This document shows, piece by piece, positions 29,621 through 44,300 of a DNA stretch of 64,000 nucleotides; position 1 is the first letter of the stretch; each line of letters starts with the position of its first letter. The position numbers and the translations under genes were made by a program. The stretch lies in NCBI GenBank assembly GCA_916700875.1, contig CAKAKS010000293.1, forward strand, positions 1 through 64,000, written 5' to 3'. Source of the DNA: Sebastes aleutianus. Taxonomy: Eukaryota; Chordata; Actinopteri; Perciformes; Sebastidae. The notes beneath the pieces were generated by a model that saw nothing but the letters and a program-made list of their open reading frames with translations, was not told the origin of the DNA and did not search any database.

Positions 29621-30749
29621 GAAATCTCTGTAGGCTATTATGTATTATTTATATTTGAAACAATCATGCATACTTAACAGTGTTTTCTTCTCCCTGACGC
29701 TTGGCCATTGTTCGATTAGCTCTTTATTCACTCTTTACTTTATTAGCATCAATGTGTGCACAGGTAATGTTCAGATGTTGTGATATGGTTTGCTAGAGGT
29801 AATGTTCTGCAACTGCATCATTCCAAAGGGATATTCACTCTAAAAAACTCGGAGATTAAATCTTTCTTTATTTGCAAATAGCCAGTAACATACAGTATAT
29901 ACAGAAGCTTACACCTTTGCAGAAATCTCCCAAGTGTTGCCTTTCTTATCATACCAAGATTATTCATATGTAGTTGCAGAGATATTCTCTTCATTTTGGG
30001 AATGTCATTTTCAAGCAGGGGCCTGAGCCAGAAGGTTACCGTCTCCTCATCGCTCAATGCAGATGTGATGTTTTCAACTCTTCCTGCTTCATGTACGTCA
30101 TGTACAAAGACAAGATGGCTTCTTGTCTCAGAATAGTGACTGAAGCTGCATGGACTACAAAACAATATGGCTGACCATGTAAAACTAATAACAGCGTGCA
30201 GGGTGTGACGCCCGTTCAGGTCATCAAATACTGCCGCTCTGTCACGCCCTCGTGTTGTGATTGGCTACTACTTGGTTAGGTTTAGGAAAAGATAATGGTT
30301 TGGGTTCAAATAAACCCTTTCTGGCAGAAAGCCCTGAAGGCAAAGACTTCTCCCGTGTGCAAAATGAGCCGAACAGTTGAGGCAGAGGCAACGAATACTA
30401 GCCAATCACAGCACAGTAGGGCGGGACGAGGCCCAACACTGGGAAAAAAATAATGTGTGGCACACGCCGTGCAGAGAGGACAAGATGAAGCCTGACCTTC
30501 GGCTGCATTCGTTAAAAATCCGGCAATAAGGCACCTTCCTGCAGGGTTGTGCGGAGGCGTGTTTATTGGTGCTTTAGAACGTTAAAGCCGTGAAACAATC
30601 AGAAAATAATGTTTTATTTCTCTGATTCACTGCTTTGCTTTCACTAACGGAGCTCCCTCTCTTCATTCACTCTATAGATTGCATTTTTCATCATTTTAAA
30701 TAAAGTAAATTATGATTACATTTCATTTTTTAACAACATTCCACCAGGA
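29621..30749. other. inter-block spacer, right part
   Basis: No gene seen. Short frames at 29818-30165 overlap on both strands and lack motifs. A common fish-type repeat (TTGGTTAGGTTTAGGAAAAG) lies near 30270. Confidence 0.45.
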
Positions 30750-30872
30750 GCTACAGAACACGGTGGTGATAACGGCAACTCAACATTGATTTCTGAAGGG
30801 AAAAGCTCCACAGGTTGACTTCATGTGTCTGTGTTGAGCCATGTTATGTGAAAACTAGCAGGGTGACACATA

Positions 30873-32289
30873 CACACGTGGACAGAATTGTTGGTACCCT
30901 TCCGTTAAAGAAAGAAAAACCCACAATAGTCACTGAAATAACTTGAAACTGACAAAAGTAATAATAAATAAAAATTCACTGAAAATGAACTAATGAAAAT
31001 CAGACATTGCTTTTGAATTGTGGTTCAACAGAATCATTTTTAAAAACAAACTAATGAAACTGACCTGGACAAAAATGATGGTACCCCTAGAAAAGATGTA
31101 AAATAATGTGACCATAGGGACATGTTAAACTAAGGTGTGTCCTGTAATTAGCATCACAGGTGTCTTCAAACTTGTAATCAGTCAGTCTGCCCATTTGAAG
31201 GGTGAAAAGTAGTCACTGTGCTGTTTGGTATCATGGTGTGTACCACACTGAACATGGACCACAGAAAGCTAAGGAGAAAGTTGTCTCAGGAGATTAGAAG
31301 GACAATTATAGACCTTCATGTTAAAGGTAAAGGCTATAAGACCATCTCCAAGCAGCTTGATGTTCCTGTGACTACAGTTGCACATATTATTCAGAAGTTT
31401 AAGGTCCATGGGACTGTAGCCAACCTCCCTGGACGTGGCCGCAAGAGGAAAATTGATGACAAATTGAAGAGACGGATAATACGAATGGTAACCAAAGAGC
31501 CCAGAACAACTTCCAAAGAGATTAGAGGTGAACTCCAAGGTCAAGGTACATCAGTGTCAGATCGCACCATCCGTCGCTGTTTGAGCCAAAGTGGACTTAA
31601 AGGAAGACGACCGAGGAGGACGCAAATCATGAAAAAGCGAGACTGGAATTTGCCAAAATGCATATTGGGTCAGTCAAATCTCAATGAAATCTCAAGACTA
31701 TCAAGGCAATCTGGAGCGAAATGTGCTGCCCAGTGTCAGAAAGCTTGGTCTCAGTTGCTGGTCATGGGTCCTCAAACAGGATAATGACCAGAAACACAGC
31801 TAAAAACACCCAAGAATGACTAAGAACAAAATAATGGACTATTCTGAAGTGGCCTTCTATGAGCCCTGATCTAAATCCTATTGAACATCTGTGGAAGGAG
31901 CTGAAACATGCATTCGGAGAAGACACCCTTCAAACCTGAGACAGCTGGAGCAGTTTGCTCACGAGGAGTGGGCCAAAATACCTGTCGACAGGTGCAGAAG
32001 TCTCATTGAGAGTTACGGAAATCGCTTGTTTGCAGTGATTGCCTCAAAAGGTTGTGCAACAAAATATTAAGTTAAGGGTACCATCATTTTTGTCCAGGCC
32101 AGTTTCATTAGTTTGTTTTTTAAAATGATTCTGTTGAACCACAATTCAAAAGCAATGTCTGATTTTCATTAGTTCATTTTCAGTACATTTTTATTTATTA
32201 TTACTTTTGTCAGTTTCAAGTTATTTCAGTGACCATTGTGGGTTTTTCTTTCTTTAACGGGAGGGTACCAACAATTTTGTCCACGTGTG
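30873..32289 (+). mobile_element. Tc1-like element, family T, copy 1 (internally deleted)
   Basis: Starts CACACGTGGACAGAATTGTT and ends AACAATTTTGTCCACGTGTG, flanked by TA. Block A shows the empty site, GTGACACGTACATCTG near 4475. At 1417 bp it is about 200 bp shorter than the 1621-bp copies at 49007 and 57932. Confidence 0.95.
31218..32069 (+). pseudogene. Tc1-like transposase, catalytic core deleted (copy 1)
   Basis: The frame from 31218 keeps the paired helix-turn-helix DNA-binding half (LHVKGKGYKTISKQLDVPVT, GRGRKRKIDD, GTSVSDRTIRRCLSQSGL). After KCI it jumps past the region with the first catalytic aspartate (WTDET in sister copies) to near SRLSRQSGAK. Downstream, NPIEHLWKELKH is readable in another frame. 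It is therefore non-functional. Confidence 0.85.
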
Positions 32290-32677
32290 TACATCTGTAA
32301 TAAACTAAAAAAAAAATGTTTTTTTTTGTTTTACATCAAACATCACATACAAAAGACAATATTAAGGAGCTGACTTTCCACCAAAATCCAGACATAATCT
32401 GTTTGTAGTTAGTTGAGAAACTGAAGCCTCAGGTTCAGGTTTTATCTACTTCTTTCTGTTTGTTACAAGCAAATCTGTTATAATATGAAAAACGGCTGGT
32501 ACTGGTATATATATTGTATATGGTATATATATATTTAGTAGTATGAGGAAATTAACTGCAAAACTCCATCGTTCCACAGGGTGGAGCTGCAACAGAAAGC
32601 AAAGCAGAAACATCTATTTAAAGGTGTTAATCTACAGTTCTGTTGTCATAAACAGAACTGATCTGCAGAGGCACTTT

Positions 32678-32902
32678 GGGTTCAGAATATATGAATGAAT
32701 GAAGACAAAGTGAAACCCAGGTCCAGGTGGAGGAGGTGGTTGAGTGTGGAGCAGAAGGAGTGGAGGAGTCTCAGTGTGTCTGCAGAGACTGTGCAGAAGG
32801 ACAGAGTCCAGATACACTGATGATACTCTGTCAAGTCCAGAGGAACACACAGGGATGATGGTGGTTAGAGATCAACACCACCCCCATCTGATGAGAGAAG
32901 AA
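32678..32902 (-). pseudogene. Degraded B30.2/SPRY exon of NLR gene 2
   Basis: Nearly identical to the block A remnant, including the missing bases between VYLDS and SFCTVSADTL. The acceptor CTCATCAG leads after LRR exon a to a stop within five codons, with a different local sequence from block A (TGGGGGTGG, against TGGAAGGAG). The shared deletion shows the B30.2 loss predates the gene duplication. Confidence 0.6.
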
Positions 32903-33408
32903 GAAGACAACAGAAGTCATCCATCAGTGTTTACAGAGACTCCCTTCATCAGCTGTCAGTCAGCATCCAGTATAAAGAGCAGAAGGGACTTCAGTCTGTG
33001 TAGCGTAGCCAGCTTCCTTTCAGCTCTCATGTTAACGTATTGGAGTGAACACACTGAGCTCAGAGCTCCCAGACCAGAGGCCTGTACTACGAAGCCAGTT
33101 CAACACACCCAGGGTATCTTCTCCTTATCTGGTTTAACTAACCCTAACCACCGACATCCCGCTAAGCGGTCCTACGACGCTTGTTATCAACTCGGTAAGT
33201 CAACCCCGGGTTTCTCAGTCTGGTATGAGCTCGTTCACATGAACGGGGCGGTGTTTGCAGCATCTAACCAATCACAAACATGGACAAGTCTACTGTCAGC
33301 AGAGCGGCACATTTTACAAACGCATATTAGAGAAGTTAAACACATAATCCAGACTAAAAGTAACACAGTTGCAACTGCCAGATGCAGGAAGGACAGCTGG
33401 CAAAAAAA

Positions 33409-34096
33409 TCACTGACTGTGTGAATGTGTAAATAAACAGACTTTTAATATCCCGATAGATCTGACTAGAACTAATTACACGTGTGTTCCATTAAATCAAT
33501 GTGTTGATTAGATGTGTTCTTATAGAATAGAATAGAAGATACTTTATTCATCTCCTGGAGGAATTATAATACTTTAGTCTTATTCTTTCAGCTCCAACCC
33601 CGGCGGTGTGAAACAGACTTGGGAGTAAATCAAAAATAACTATAAACATAATTCACAGCTGTAAGCAGGCTTACTTTCACTTCTTCTAATCACCCACAGC
33701 ATACATAAAAGTATTGGTAACAAACTAACCAAGGCAACACATTCAGTCTGAGGGACTGTAGGAGCACGACTCTGACGTGTCTCACAGCAACATACGGCTC
33801 AAGAAGCTGATTCAGATGAGTGACTATATGAATATCATATATGAATATATGATAAGAGATCATGTACTGATTTTGTGTTATTGTGGTTATATAAATGTCA
33901 TTTATGTCCGTTTCACACCGCTGGGTTTGCAGCTGAGAGAAGAAGGCTACATTATTGTCATACAGGTCATAACAATACATGTGATCACATTAACTCAGCA
34001 GAGTACACAAAGTAGTTCTAGTCAGATCTCTGGTGCTCTAGACGGGGCAGTGATATTACAAGTCTGTTCATTTACACATTCACACAGTCGGTGACC
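33409..34096. repeat. Foldback element, block B
   Basis: Orthologous to 5446-6136, with the same outer (GACTGTGTGAATGTG) and inner (GCGGTGTGAAAC) paired arms. Confidence 0.7.
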
Positions 34097-34352
34097 TTTC
34101 TGCATGTGTCAGTTTAAACTGTGTTGCTTTTAGCCTGGATTATGTGTTCAAATTCTTTGTCTCTGTGTAATATTATCTTATGATCCACACAGTGGAAATA
34201 AACTGCTGAGAGTCCTGAGAGCATCATTACTGCAGAAACAGAGAGCTTTTCACTGCTCACTTTAATGATGGATTTACTGCTGCTAGGTTGGTTTCAGTCA
34301 CATTTCAATGTTTCATCTACTTTTAAATATTACATGACAAATATGTAAATAT

Positions 34353-34540
34353 TAGGGCTGTCAATCGATTTAAATATTTAATCGCGATTAATTGCATGAT
34401 TGTCCATAGTTAATCGTGATTAATCTCAAATTAATCGCACATTTTACAACCTAAAAATCACAAGTTGCGTTAAAGTAATTGGTAGCGTTAAAACAAACTT
34501 GCGTTAACGCGTTATTATTGCGTTAACTTTGACAGCCCGA
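34353..34540. mobile_element. Short hAT-like MITE, block B copy
   Basis: Same insertion as 6393-6580, with 8-bp flanks GTAAATAT and CTAAATAT, so it was in place before the block duplication. Confidence 0.7.
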
Positions 34541-35133
34541 CTAAATATGGAGTCTTTTTGGACAAGGAGATCAAACAGAGCGTTTCAGACAGAGGGTGAA
34601 AAGAGGTGCTGCAGCACAGCCGGTATGAGAAAAGTAAAGTGTTTTTTGAACATTAAAGCATGTAAACATGTTCTAGTAGAAACCCAAAATACAAGTATGA
34701 ACCTGAAAATGAGCCTGATATGTCCCCTTTAAAGGTCCTACATGTTCATACACAGACTGAACAGTAAAACCTCAGCTGTGATTACTGGACTTCAGCTCAG
34801 GTTCTGGTCTTTATAAAGACCACATGGTTACTAAATGTAACCATGGTTCTATGATGGTTCTATCTCTCAATGAGAGAACACACACTTTCTGATCAGATTT
34901 GATGGTACGACAGTTTGATGGATGAGGACCACTGTCTCTATACATGATGTGATGCTGTCAGCTGTAATCCAGCTTTATTTCCTGGAGACATGAACACAAC
35001 AACAACATCTTCTTCACATCAACTCAAACACATGATCACAACAAGCTTCTGGCTGATCTGATTGGTTGACTGTTCTCTCTCACCTCACAATACTGCTGAA
35101 ACCAGCATGGACCGACTTAGACCCTCTACTGAC

Positions 35134-35307
35134 CTCAGAGTCTCCAGTCTACAGTGTGGACTCTTCACAAGATCAGACAGCTGCTTCACTCCTGAATCCT
35201 GCAGGTTGTTGAGGCTCAGCTTCAGCTCTCTCAGATGGGAGGGGTTGGACTTCAGAGCTGAGGCCAGAGAAGCACAGCTGATCTCTGACAAACTGCAGTC
35301 ACTCAAT
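35134..35307 (-). CDS. NLR gene 2 LRR exon a (last LRR)
   Basis: A 174-bp symmetric exon: LSDCSLSEISCASLASALK, then LRELKLSLNNLQDSGVKQL, ending CRLETLR. As in gene 1 exon a, the sequence after the donor reads GTCAGTAGAGG, whereas the other LRR exons have GTCAGTTCACTG; this marks it as the terminal type. Confidence 0.85.
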
Positions 35308-38300
35308 CTGAATAAAGAATAAATGATAAAGATAAAAATCACTTTATAATCCAATCAGATGTGTTCAGATTTTAAATATGTAGCTCAACATCACTATGTC
35401 CTAATCAATGATCTTTTCCCTAAAATGAGTAGAGTGACTTTGTCATTGTGTTATTGTGGATCATCATAATGTCAGCCTTCTACAGACATCATCCAAATGT
35501 CACCACAACATTCATACACCTGTTCATGTCAACACACATCAATAACATGCTGCTGATCTCTGTGTTCATCTATGTGTGTGTGCTGAAGGATCAATATCGA
35601 TGATCAGACATTATTTGTGGAACATGTTGAACCAATCAGAAACCACAGAAATATTTCTACTTCATGAAGTAAACTTGATCAATTCAGAACAAATATTCAG
35701 GGTTCCTACACATTTTACATTTTACATTCCAGACTTTTCCAGACTTCTCTGTAGATTTTTCAGACCATATTTGAAATTGTTAACCAACCAGGCTTTGTGT
35801 TTGGGATCATCAAGCCAGCCCTCAGAACACTTTACTCATCGTGGTCGTTCAGTCTACAGTCCTACAGAGAAAGCTGGACGACATTCTGCTGTCAAACATC
35901 CTGCTCTAGGTGAATCACAATGATGCCGCCCCTCTATTAGCACCAGAGACAGACTGGGACACAAACCCATCCCAGGACTTTGAGACGGAGAGGTGTCTTA
36001 TGTGAGCGGACGGAGGGCGCGAGACGAAACATTGTGGGTTAGTAATTTTACCACTAATAGAGTTTTAGTGGTATAAAGAGAATGTGATGATGATGATGAT
36101 GATGAAGACCTTCAAGACTCTTCATCGTGGATGACACCTCCTCAGTTTGTATCAGCACGTCATCACTGAATCAAAACCAGACCGGCCAGCTGGAACACTG
36201 GTCACAGTTCATCACGTTCATGATGTAAATGACTGAGCCAATCAAATTTCAGCTGAAACAGGGACCAGTCCAAATTAGGAGGGGCCGCTCGTCCCCCCCT
36301 CAAAATGTAAAGTATTAGATTGTCCCAGTCTGACAGGCAGCGTTCTGCTCTGTGCCGTCTGCCTGCAGTTACCGGTTCCATTTATTATTATATCATTATT
36401 GTTATGTTGCTCATGATGAATAGTTGGCCCATATTTGGCTGCCAAAGTGCCGCCCTAGGCGGTTGCCTAGTCGGCCTCTATGGAGGTGCCGGCCCTGGCT
36501 GTGACGTTCAGGCGTAGAGGCAGCTCTGTAGGAGTGTGCGTTCAGTCAGAGCCTACTTCCTGTGCTGCTTTCAACGACATCAAGCTCTCTCTGGCCCGCG
36601 CTCTCTCACACAGTAGTAAACATTGTGGCTGCACCGGCTGCTCTAAACACCATGAAAAACACTCTGCTTGTATGATCTATTTATTTTTAGAAATTCTGAA
36701 TTTGATATCTTAGAAAGCAGAATAGGGGCAACAGTCTGGAAACAGACATGTTTTTCCATTCTCTCTTTTCTTTTTTCCATACTCATCCAGACCTGGAAAT
36801 TACTAAAATCAAATTCCATACTTCTCCATACTGCGTAGGAACCCTGAATATTAGTTCAGAGGATCTTCTGTATCCAGATGTGACCATTTACCAACAATGA
36901 TAAACATTCATTTACTTTAACAACTAACAGTGGACATTTTCTACACTTTCTTTAAGAAACACAAGTCTTTTGTGACTGCAGACTAAATTTAGTTCAAGAA
37001 ACATGAAAATATGAAGAAAAGGACATTAACAACTTTATGGATGTAAGTTATGTTTGTACATAAATCAGGTTCAATTGTTAATTCAACATATAAGATGTCT
37101 AATAGTAACAGAGAGTCAGTGAACTGACCTCAGATTCTCCAGTCTACAGTGTGGACTCTCCAGAAAACCACACAGGACCTTGACTCCTGAATCCTGCAGC
37201 TTGTTGGAGCTCAGGTCCAGCTCTCTCAGATGGGAGGGGTTGGACTTCAGAGCTGAGGCCAGAGAAGCACAGCTGATCTCTGACAAACTGCAGCCCTTCA
37301 ATCTGAATAAAGAATAAATGATGAAGATAAAAATCACTTTATAATCCAATCAGATGTGTTCAGGTTTTAAATGTGTAGCTCAACATCACTATGTCCTAAT
37401 CAATGATCTTTTCCCTAAAATGAGTAGAGTGACTTTGTCATTGTGTTATTGTGGATCATCATAATGTCAGACTTCTACAGACATCATCCAGATGTCACCA
37501 CAACATTCATACACCTGTTCATGTCAACACACATCAATAACAGGCTGCTGATCTCTGTCAAGTCTGGAATTAGAGGATCAATATCAAATCAGACTTGTTG
37601 GACTTCATTACTTCATTTATTACATGGCCTTCTTCTCACTGTATCTGCTAGCCTAGCAGGTTTATGTCATTTACAGGAAAGGTCCACATTTGTTCAAGTG
37701 TGTCTGTAAACAACAGCCACATGTCATATGTACATTAAAAGAGTTATTGGTGGTAGTAATCCTTCCTCCTGTGAAGTGGTCCCTTCATAACACAACTACA
37801 CTGTAAGAAATGACTTCACAAGTTCAAGTGAAACTAATATGAAGATTCAGCAGTCTGAGTCGACAAATCAAAGTTACAGACTGTTTAGTACCAAATTCTC
37901 TCTTTGAGTTACTATTCCTCCTGCAGCTCAACAAGGAAACTGTCAAACACAACATACTGACTGGATACATACTAAGGCTGGGCAATATATCCATATTATA
38001 TCCATATCGTGATATGAGACTAGATATCGTCTTTGATTTTGGATATCCTAATATCTAGGGTTGTCAAAGTTAATCGTTTTAACGCCACTATTTTCTTTAA
38101 TGCATTAATGCAATTGATCTTCCGGAGGTTATAGCGGCTCAGTTTTAAAGCTAGAGTGAAGATACTGGTATCATAGGAAACTGGAAAACCTGATGAATCC
38201 ATCGGTTCCAACCATGTCAAACTAGCTCGTCTGGAAGGAGGTTAAATAACGCTCCAAACTTACTCTAAAGTTTGGCGAGGAAAAACTGTCATGGGCATCT

Positions 38301-41300
38301 TCAAAGGGGTCTCTTGACCTCTGACCTCCAGATATATGAATGTAAATGGGTTCTATGGGTACCCACGAGTCTCCCCTTTACAGACATGCCCACTTTATGA
38401 TAATCACATGCAGTTTGGGGGCAAGTCATAGTCAAGTCAGCACACTGACACACTGACAGCTGTTGTTGCCTGTTGGGCTGCAGTTTGCCATGTTATGATT
38501 GGAGCATATTGTTTTATGCTAAATGCAGTACCTGTGAGGGTTTCTGGACAATATCTGTCATTGTTTTGTGTCTTAATTGATTTACAATAATAAATATATA
38601 CATACATTTACATAAATCCTATTTGTCCACTCCCATGTTGATAAGAATATTAAATACTTGACAGATCTCCCTTTAAGGTTCATTTAGAACAGATAAAACA
38701 ATTGTGAATAATTTGCGATTAATCGTGATTAAATATTTTAATGGATTGACAGCCCTAGTAATATCGTGTTGTGTTGTAAGTGTCATCTCTTCCTGGTTTT
38801 AAAGGCTACATTACAGTAAAGTGATGTCATTCTCTGAACTTACCAGACTGTTCTAGCTGTTCTATTATTGGTCATTTACACAAAAAATATTATGATATTT
38901 GATTTTCTCCAAGTCACCCAGCCCTAATACATCTAACTCAGACTGCTGAAGCCTCTGATTAGTTTAAGATCAACTTTACAGGTCATTTTACACAGAACAA
39001 GACTGTGGATTTAGTCCTCATCTCGTAACACTCAGGTTATACGGGGGTTGCTTCACAGACAGAAGGAATGATGACAGACATCAATAACTCTTTGAATGTA
39101 CATATTAACATGTGAGTATTGTATTCAGATAGACTTGAACAAAATATGAACCTGCAAAGATGTTTCAGATGCAGAATATTTATTTGGTTTTTGCTTCAAA
39201 TAATTAGACAATGCTGACATGGAAACAGATCACAGTTAGATCTGCTGTCAAAAAGAACGTGGGAATAACTTAGAACCATAGAGACCTCTGATTAGATGGT
39301 GTCATTCATAATCATCACTTATGTGCCTTTAAGTTGGTGCAATACGTGTTTGTTGAAGAGTGCTGCACCTTTAGACATGTTCAAATAGAGCGCTACAGGA
39401 ATGAGTCCTAAAACCCAGAAATGAATTAGCATTTTAGCACTTCCTGTTCCCTCGTCTAGAAGTCAATGGGTTTTTAGTTAGATGGCTGAAATAAGGTCTG
39501 TGTTAAAGGTCCAGTGTGTAGGATCTGGAGGTATCTAGTGGTGAGGTGAGGAGATTACAACCAACTGAAGCCTCTCCTGTGTGCCAAGGGTGTTGGAGAG
39601 CTACGATGGCCGACGTGAAAACGTGAAAGTCCCTCTCTAGAGCCATCTGGAGCAGAGCCAGTGTGTAGAGAGTGTGTGTACAAACTACATAAACTACAGT
39701 CAGTGAACTGACCTCAGAGTCTCCAGTCTACAGTTTGGACTCTTCAGTCCAGCAGAAAGCAACTTCACTCCTGAATCCTCCAGGTAGATGTTGTCACTCA
39801 GATCCAGCTCTCTCAGATGGGAGGGGTTGGACTTCAGAGCTGAGGCCAGAGAAGCACAGCTGATCTCTGACAAACCGCAGCTCTCCAATCTGAATAAAGA
39901 ATAAATGATGAAGATAAAAATCACTTTATAATCCAGTCAGATGTGTTCAGGTTTTAAATGTGTAGCTCAACATCACTATGTCCTAATCAATGATCTTTTC
40001 CCTAAAATGGGTAGAGTGACTTTGTCATTGTGTTATTGTGGATCATCATAATGTCAGCCTTCTACAGACATCATCCAAATGTCACCACAACATTCATACA
40101 CCTTTTCATGTCAACACACATCAATAACATGCTGCTGATCTCAGTCAAGTCTGGAATTAGAGGATCAATATCAAATCAGACTTGTTGGACTTCATTACTT
40201 CATTTATTACATGGCCTTCTTCTCACTGTATCTGCTAGCCTAGCAGGTTTATGTCATTTACATGAAAGGTCCACATTTGTTCAAGTGTGTCTGTAAACAA
40301 CAGCCACATGTCATATGTACATTAAAAGAGTTATTGGTGGCAGTAATCATTCTTCCTGTGAAGTGGTCCCTTCATAACACAACTACACTGTAAGAAATGA
40401 CTTCACAAGTTCAGCTGAAACTAATATGAAGATTCAGCAGTCTGAGTCGACAAATCAAAGTTACACACTGTTTAGTACCAAATTCCCTCTTTGAGTTACT
40501 ATTCCTCCTGCAGCTCAACAAGGAAACTGTCAAACACAACATGCTGACTGGATACATACTAAGGCTGGGCAATATATCCATATTATATCAATATCTTGAT
40601 ATGAGACTAGATATCGTCTTTGATTTTGGATATCCTAATATCTAGGGTTGTCAAAGTTAATCGTTTTAACGCCACTATTTTCTTTAACGCATTAATGCAA
40701 TCGATCTTCCGGAGGTTATAGCGGCTCAGTTTTAAAGCTAGAGTGAAGATACTGGTATCATCATAGGAAACTGGAAAACCTGATGAATCCATCGGTACCA
40801 ACCATGTCAAAGTAGCTCGTCGGGAAGGAGGTTAAATAACGCTCCAAACTTACTCTAAATGTTGGCGAGGAAAAACTGTCATGGGCATCTTCAAAGGGGT
40901 CCCTTGGCCTCTGACCTCCAGATATGTGAATGTAAATGGGTTCTATGGGTACCCACGAGTCTCCCCTTTACAGACATGCCCACTTTATGATAATCACATG
41001 CAGTTTGGGGCAAGTCATAGTCAAGTCAGCACACTGACACACTGACAGCTGTTGTTGCCTGTTGGGCTGCAGTTTGCCATGTTATGATTTGAGCATATTG
41101 TTTTATGCTAAATGCAGTACCTGTGAGGGTTTCTGGACAATATCTGTCATTGTTTTGTGTTCTTAATTGATTTACAATAATAAATATATACATACATTTA
41201 CATAAATCATATTTGTCCACTCCCATGTTGATAAGAATATTAAATACTTGACAGATCTCCCTTTAAGGTTCATTTAGAACAGATACAAAAATTGTGAATA

Positions 41301-44300
41301 ATTAGCGATTAATCGTGATTAAATATTTTAATGGATTGACAGCCCTAGTAATATCGTGTTGTGTTGTAAGTGTCATCTCTTCCTGGTTTTAAAGGCTACA
41401 TTACAGTAAAGTGATGTCATTCTCTGAACTTACCAGACTGTTCTAGCTGTTCTATTATTGGTCATTTACACAAAAAAATATTATGATATTTGATTTTCTC
41501 CAAGTCACCCAGCCCTAATACATCTAACTCAGACTGCTGAAGCCTCTGATTAGTTTAAGATCAACTTTACAGGTCATTTTACACAGAACAAGACTGTGGA
41601 TTTAGTCCTCATCTCGTAACACTCAGGTTATACGGGGGTTGCTTCACAGACAGAAGGAATGATGACAGACATCAATAACTCTTTGAATGTACATATGAAC
41701 ATGTGAGTATTGTATTCAGATAGACTTGAACAAAATATGAACCTGCAAAGATGTTTCTGATGCAGAATATTTATTTGGTTTTTGCTTCAAATAATTAGAC
41801 AATGCTGACATGAAAACAGATCACAGTTAGATCTGCTGTCAAAAAGAACGTGGGAATAACTTAGAACCATAGAGACCTCTGATTAGATGGTGTCATTCAT
41901 AATCATCACTTGTGTGCCTTTAAGTTGGTGCAATACGTGTTTGTTGAAGAGTGCTGCACCTTTAGACATGTTCAAATAGAGTGCTACAGGAATGAGTCCT
42001 AAAACCCAGAAATGAGTTAGCATTTTAGCACTTCCTGTTCCCTCGTCTGGAAGTCAATGGGTTTTTAGTTAGATGCCTGAAATAAGGTCTGTGTTAAAGG
42101 TCCAGTGTGTAGGATCTGGAGGTATCTAGTGGTGAGGTGAGGAGATTGCAACCAACTGAAGCCTCTCCTGTGTGCCAAGCGTGTTGGAGAGCTACGGTGG
42201 CCGACGTGAAAACGTGAATGGCCCTCTCTAGAGCCATCTGGAGCAGAGCCAGTGTGTAGAGTGTGTGTGTACAAACTACACAAACTACAGTCAGTGAACT
42301 GACCTCAGAGTCTCCAGTCTACAGTTTGGACTCTTCAGTCCAGCGAAAAGCGGTTTCACTCCTGAATCCTGCAGCTTGTTGTTACTCAGGTCCAGCTCTC
42401 TCAGATGGGAGGGGTTGGACTTCAGAGCTGAGGCCAGAGAAGCACAGCTGATCTCTGACAAACTGCATTCCTTCAATCTGAAAAAGAATAAATGGAGATA
42501 AAAATCACTTTATAATCCAGTCAGATGTGTTCAGGTTTTAAATGTGTAGCTCAACATCACTATGTCCTAATCAATGATCTTTTCCCTAAAATGAGTAGAG
42601 TGACTTTGTCATTGTGTTATTGTGGATCATCATAATATCAGCCTTCTACAGACATCATCCAAATGTCACCACAACATTCATACACCTGTTCATGTCAACA
42701 CACATCAATAACATGCTGCTGATCTCTGTGTTCATCTATGTGTGTGTGCTGAAGGATCAATATCGATGATCAGACATTATTTGTGGAACATGTTGAAACA
42801 ATCAGAAACCAGAGAAATATTTCTACTTCATGAAGTAAACTTGATCAATTCAGAACAAATATTCAGGGTTCCTACACATTGTACATTTTACATTCCAGAC
42901 TTTTCCAGACTTCTCTGTAGATTTTTCAGACCATATTTGACTTTGTGACTCGGGGTTCAGAGGACGCTGTTACAAGACTACAGCTCCCCCCCCCCCCACC
43001 ATGGTTGAGATGTCAAACCATTTTCCTCAAAGTTTGCATCCAGCTCTCTTTTCCCATTTGGAATTGTTAACCAACCAGGCTTTGTGTTTGGGATCATCAA
43101 GCCAGCTCTCAGAACACTTTACTCATCGTGGCCGTTCAGTCTACAGTCCTACAGAGAAAGCTGGACGACGTTCTGCTGTCAAACATCCTGCTCTAGGTGA
43201 ATCACAATGATGCCGCCCCTCTATTAGCACCAGGGACAGACTGGGACACAAACCCATCCCAGGACTTTGAGACGGAGAGGTGTCTTATGTGAGCGGCCGG
43301 AGGGCACGAGACGAAACATTGTGGGTTAGTAATTTTACCACTAATAGAGGTTTAGTGGTATAAAGAGAATGTGATGATGATGATGAAGACCTTCAAGACT
43401 CTTCATCGTGGATGACACCTCCTCAGTTTGTATCAGCACGTCATCACTGAATCAAAACCAGACCGGCCAGCTGGAACACTGGTCACAGTTCATCACGTTC
43501 ATGACGTAAATGACTGAGCCAATCAGATTTCAGCCAGAACGAGGATCAGTCCAAATTAGGAGGGGCCGCTCGTCCCCCCCCCTCAATATGTAAAGTATTA
43601 GATTGTCCCAGTCTGACAGGCAGCGTTCTGCTCTGTGCCGTCTGCCTGCAGTTACCGGTTACTTTTTATTATTATATTATTATTGTTATGTTGCTCATGA
43701 TGAATAGTTGGCCCACATTTGGCTGCCAAAGTGCCGCCCTAGGCGGTTGCCTAGTTGGCCTCTATGGAGGCGCCGGCCCTGGCTGTGACGTACAGGCGTA
43801 GAGGCAGCTCTGTAGGAGTGTGCGTTCAGTCAGAGCCTACTTCCTGTGCTGCTTTCAACGACATCAAGCTCTCTCTGGCCCGCGCTCTCTCACACAGTAG
43901 TAAACATTGTGGCTGCACCGGCTGCTCTAAACACCATGAAAAACACTCTGCTTGTATGATCTATTTATTTTTAGAAATTCTGAATTTGATATCTTAGAAA
44001 GCAGAATAGGGGCAACAGTCTGGAAACAGACATGTTTTTCCATTCTCTCTTTTCTTTTTTCCATACTCATCCAGACCTGGAAATGACTAAAATCAAATTC
44101 CATACTTCTCCATACTGCGTAGGAACCCTGAATATTAGTTGAGAGGATCTTCTGTATCCAGATGTGACCATTTACCAACAATGATAAACATTCATTTACT
44201 TTAACAACTAATAGTGGACATTTTCTACACTTTCTTTAAGAAACACAAGTCTTTTGTGACTGCAGACTAGATTTAGTTCAAGAAACATGAAAATATGAAG

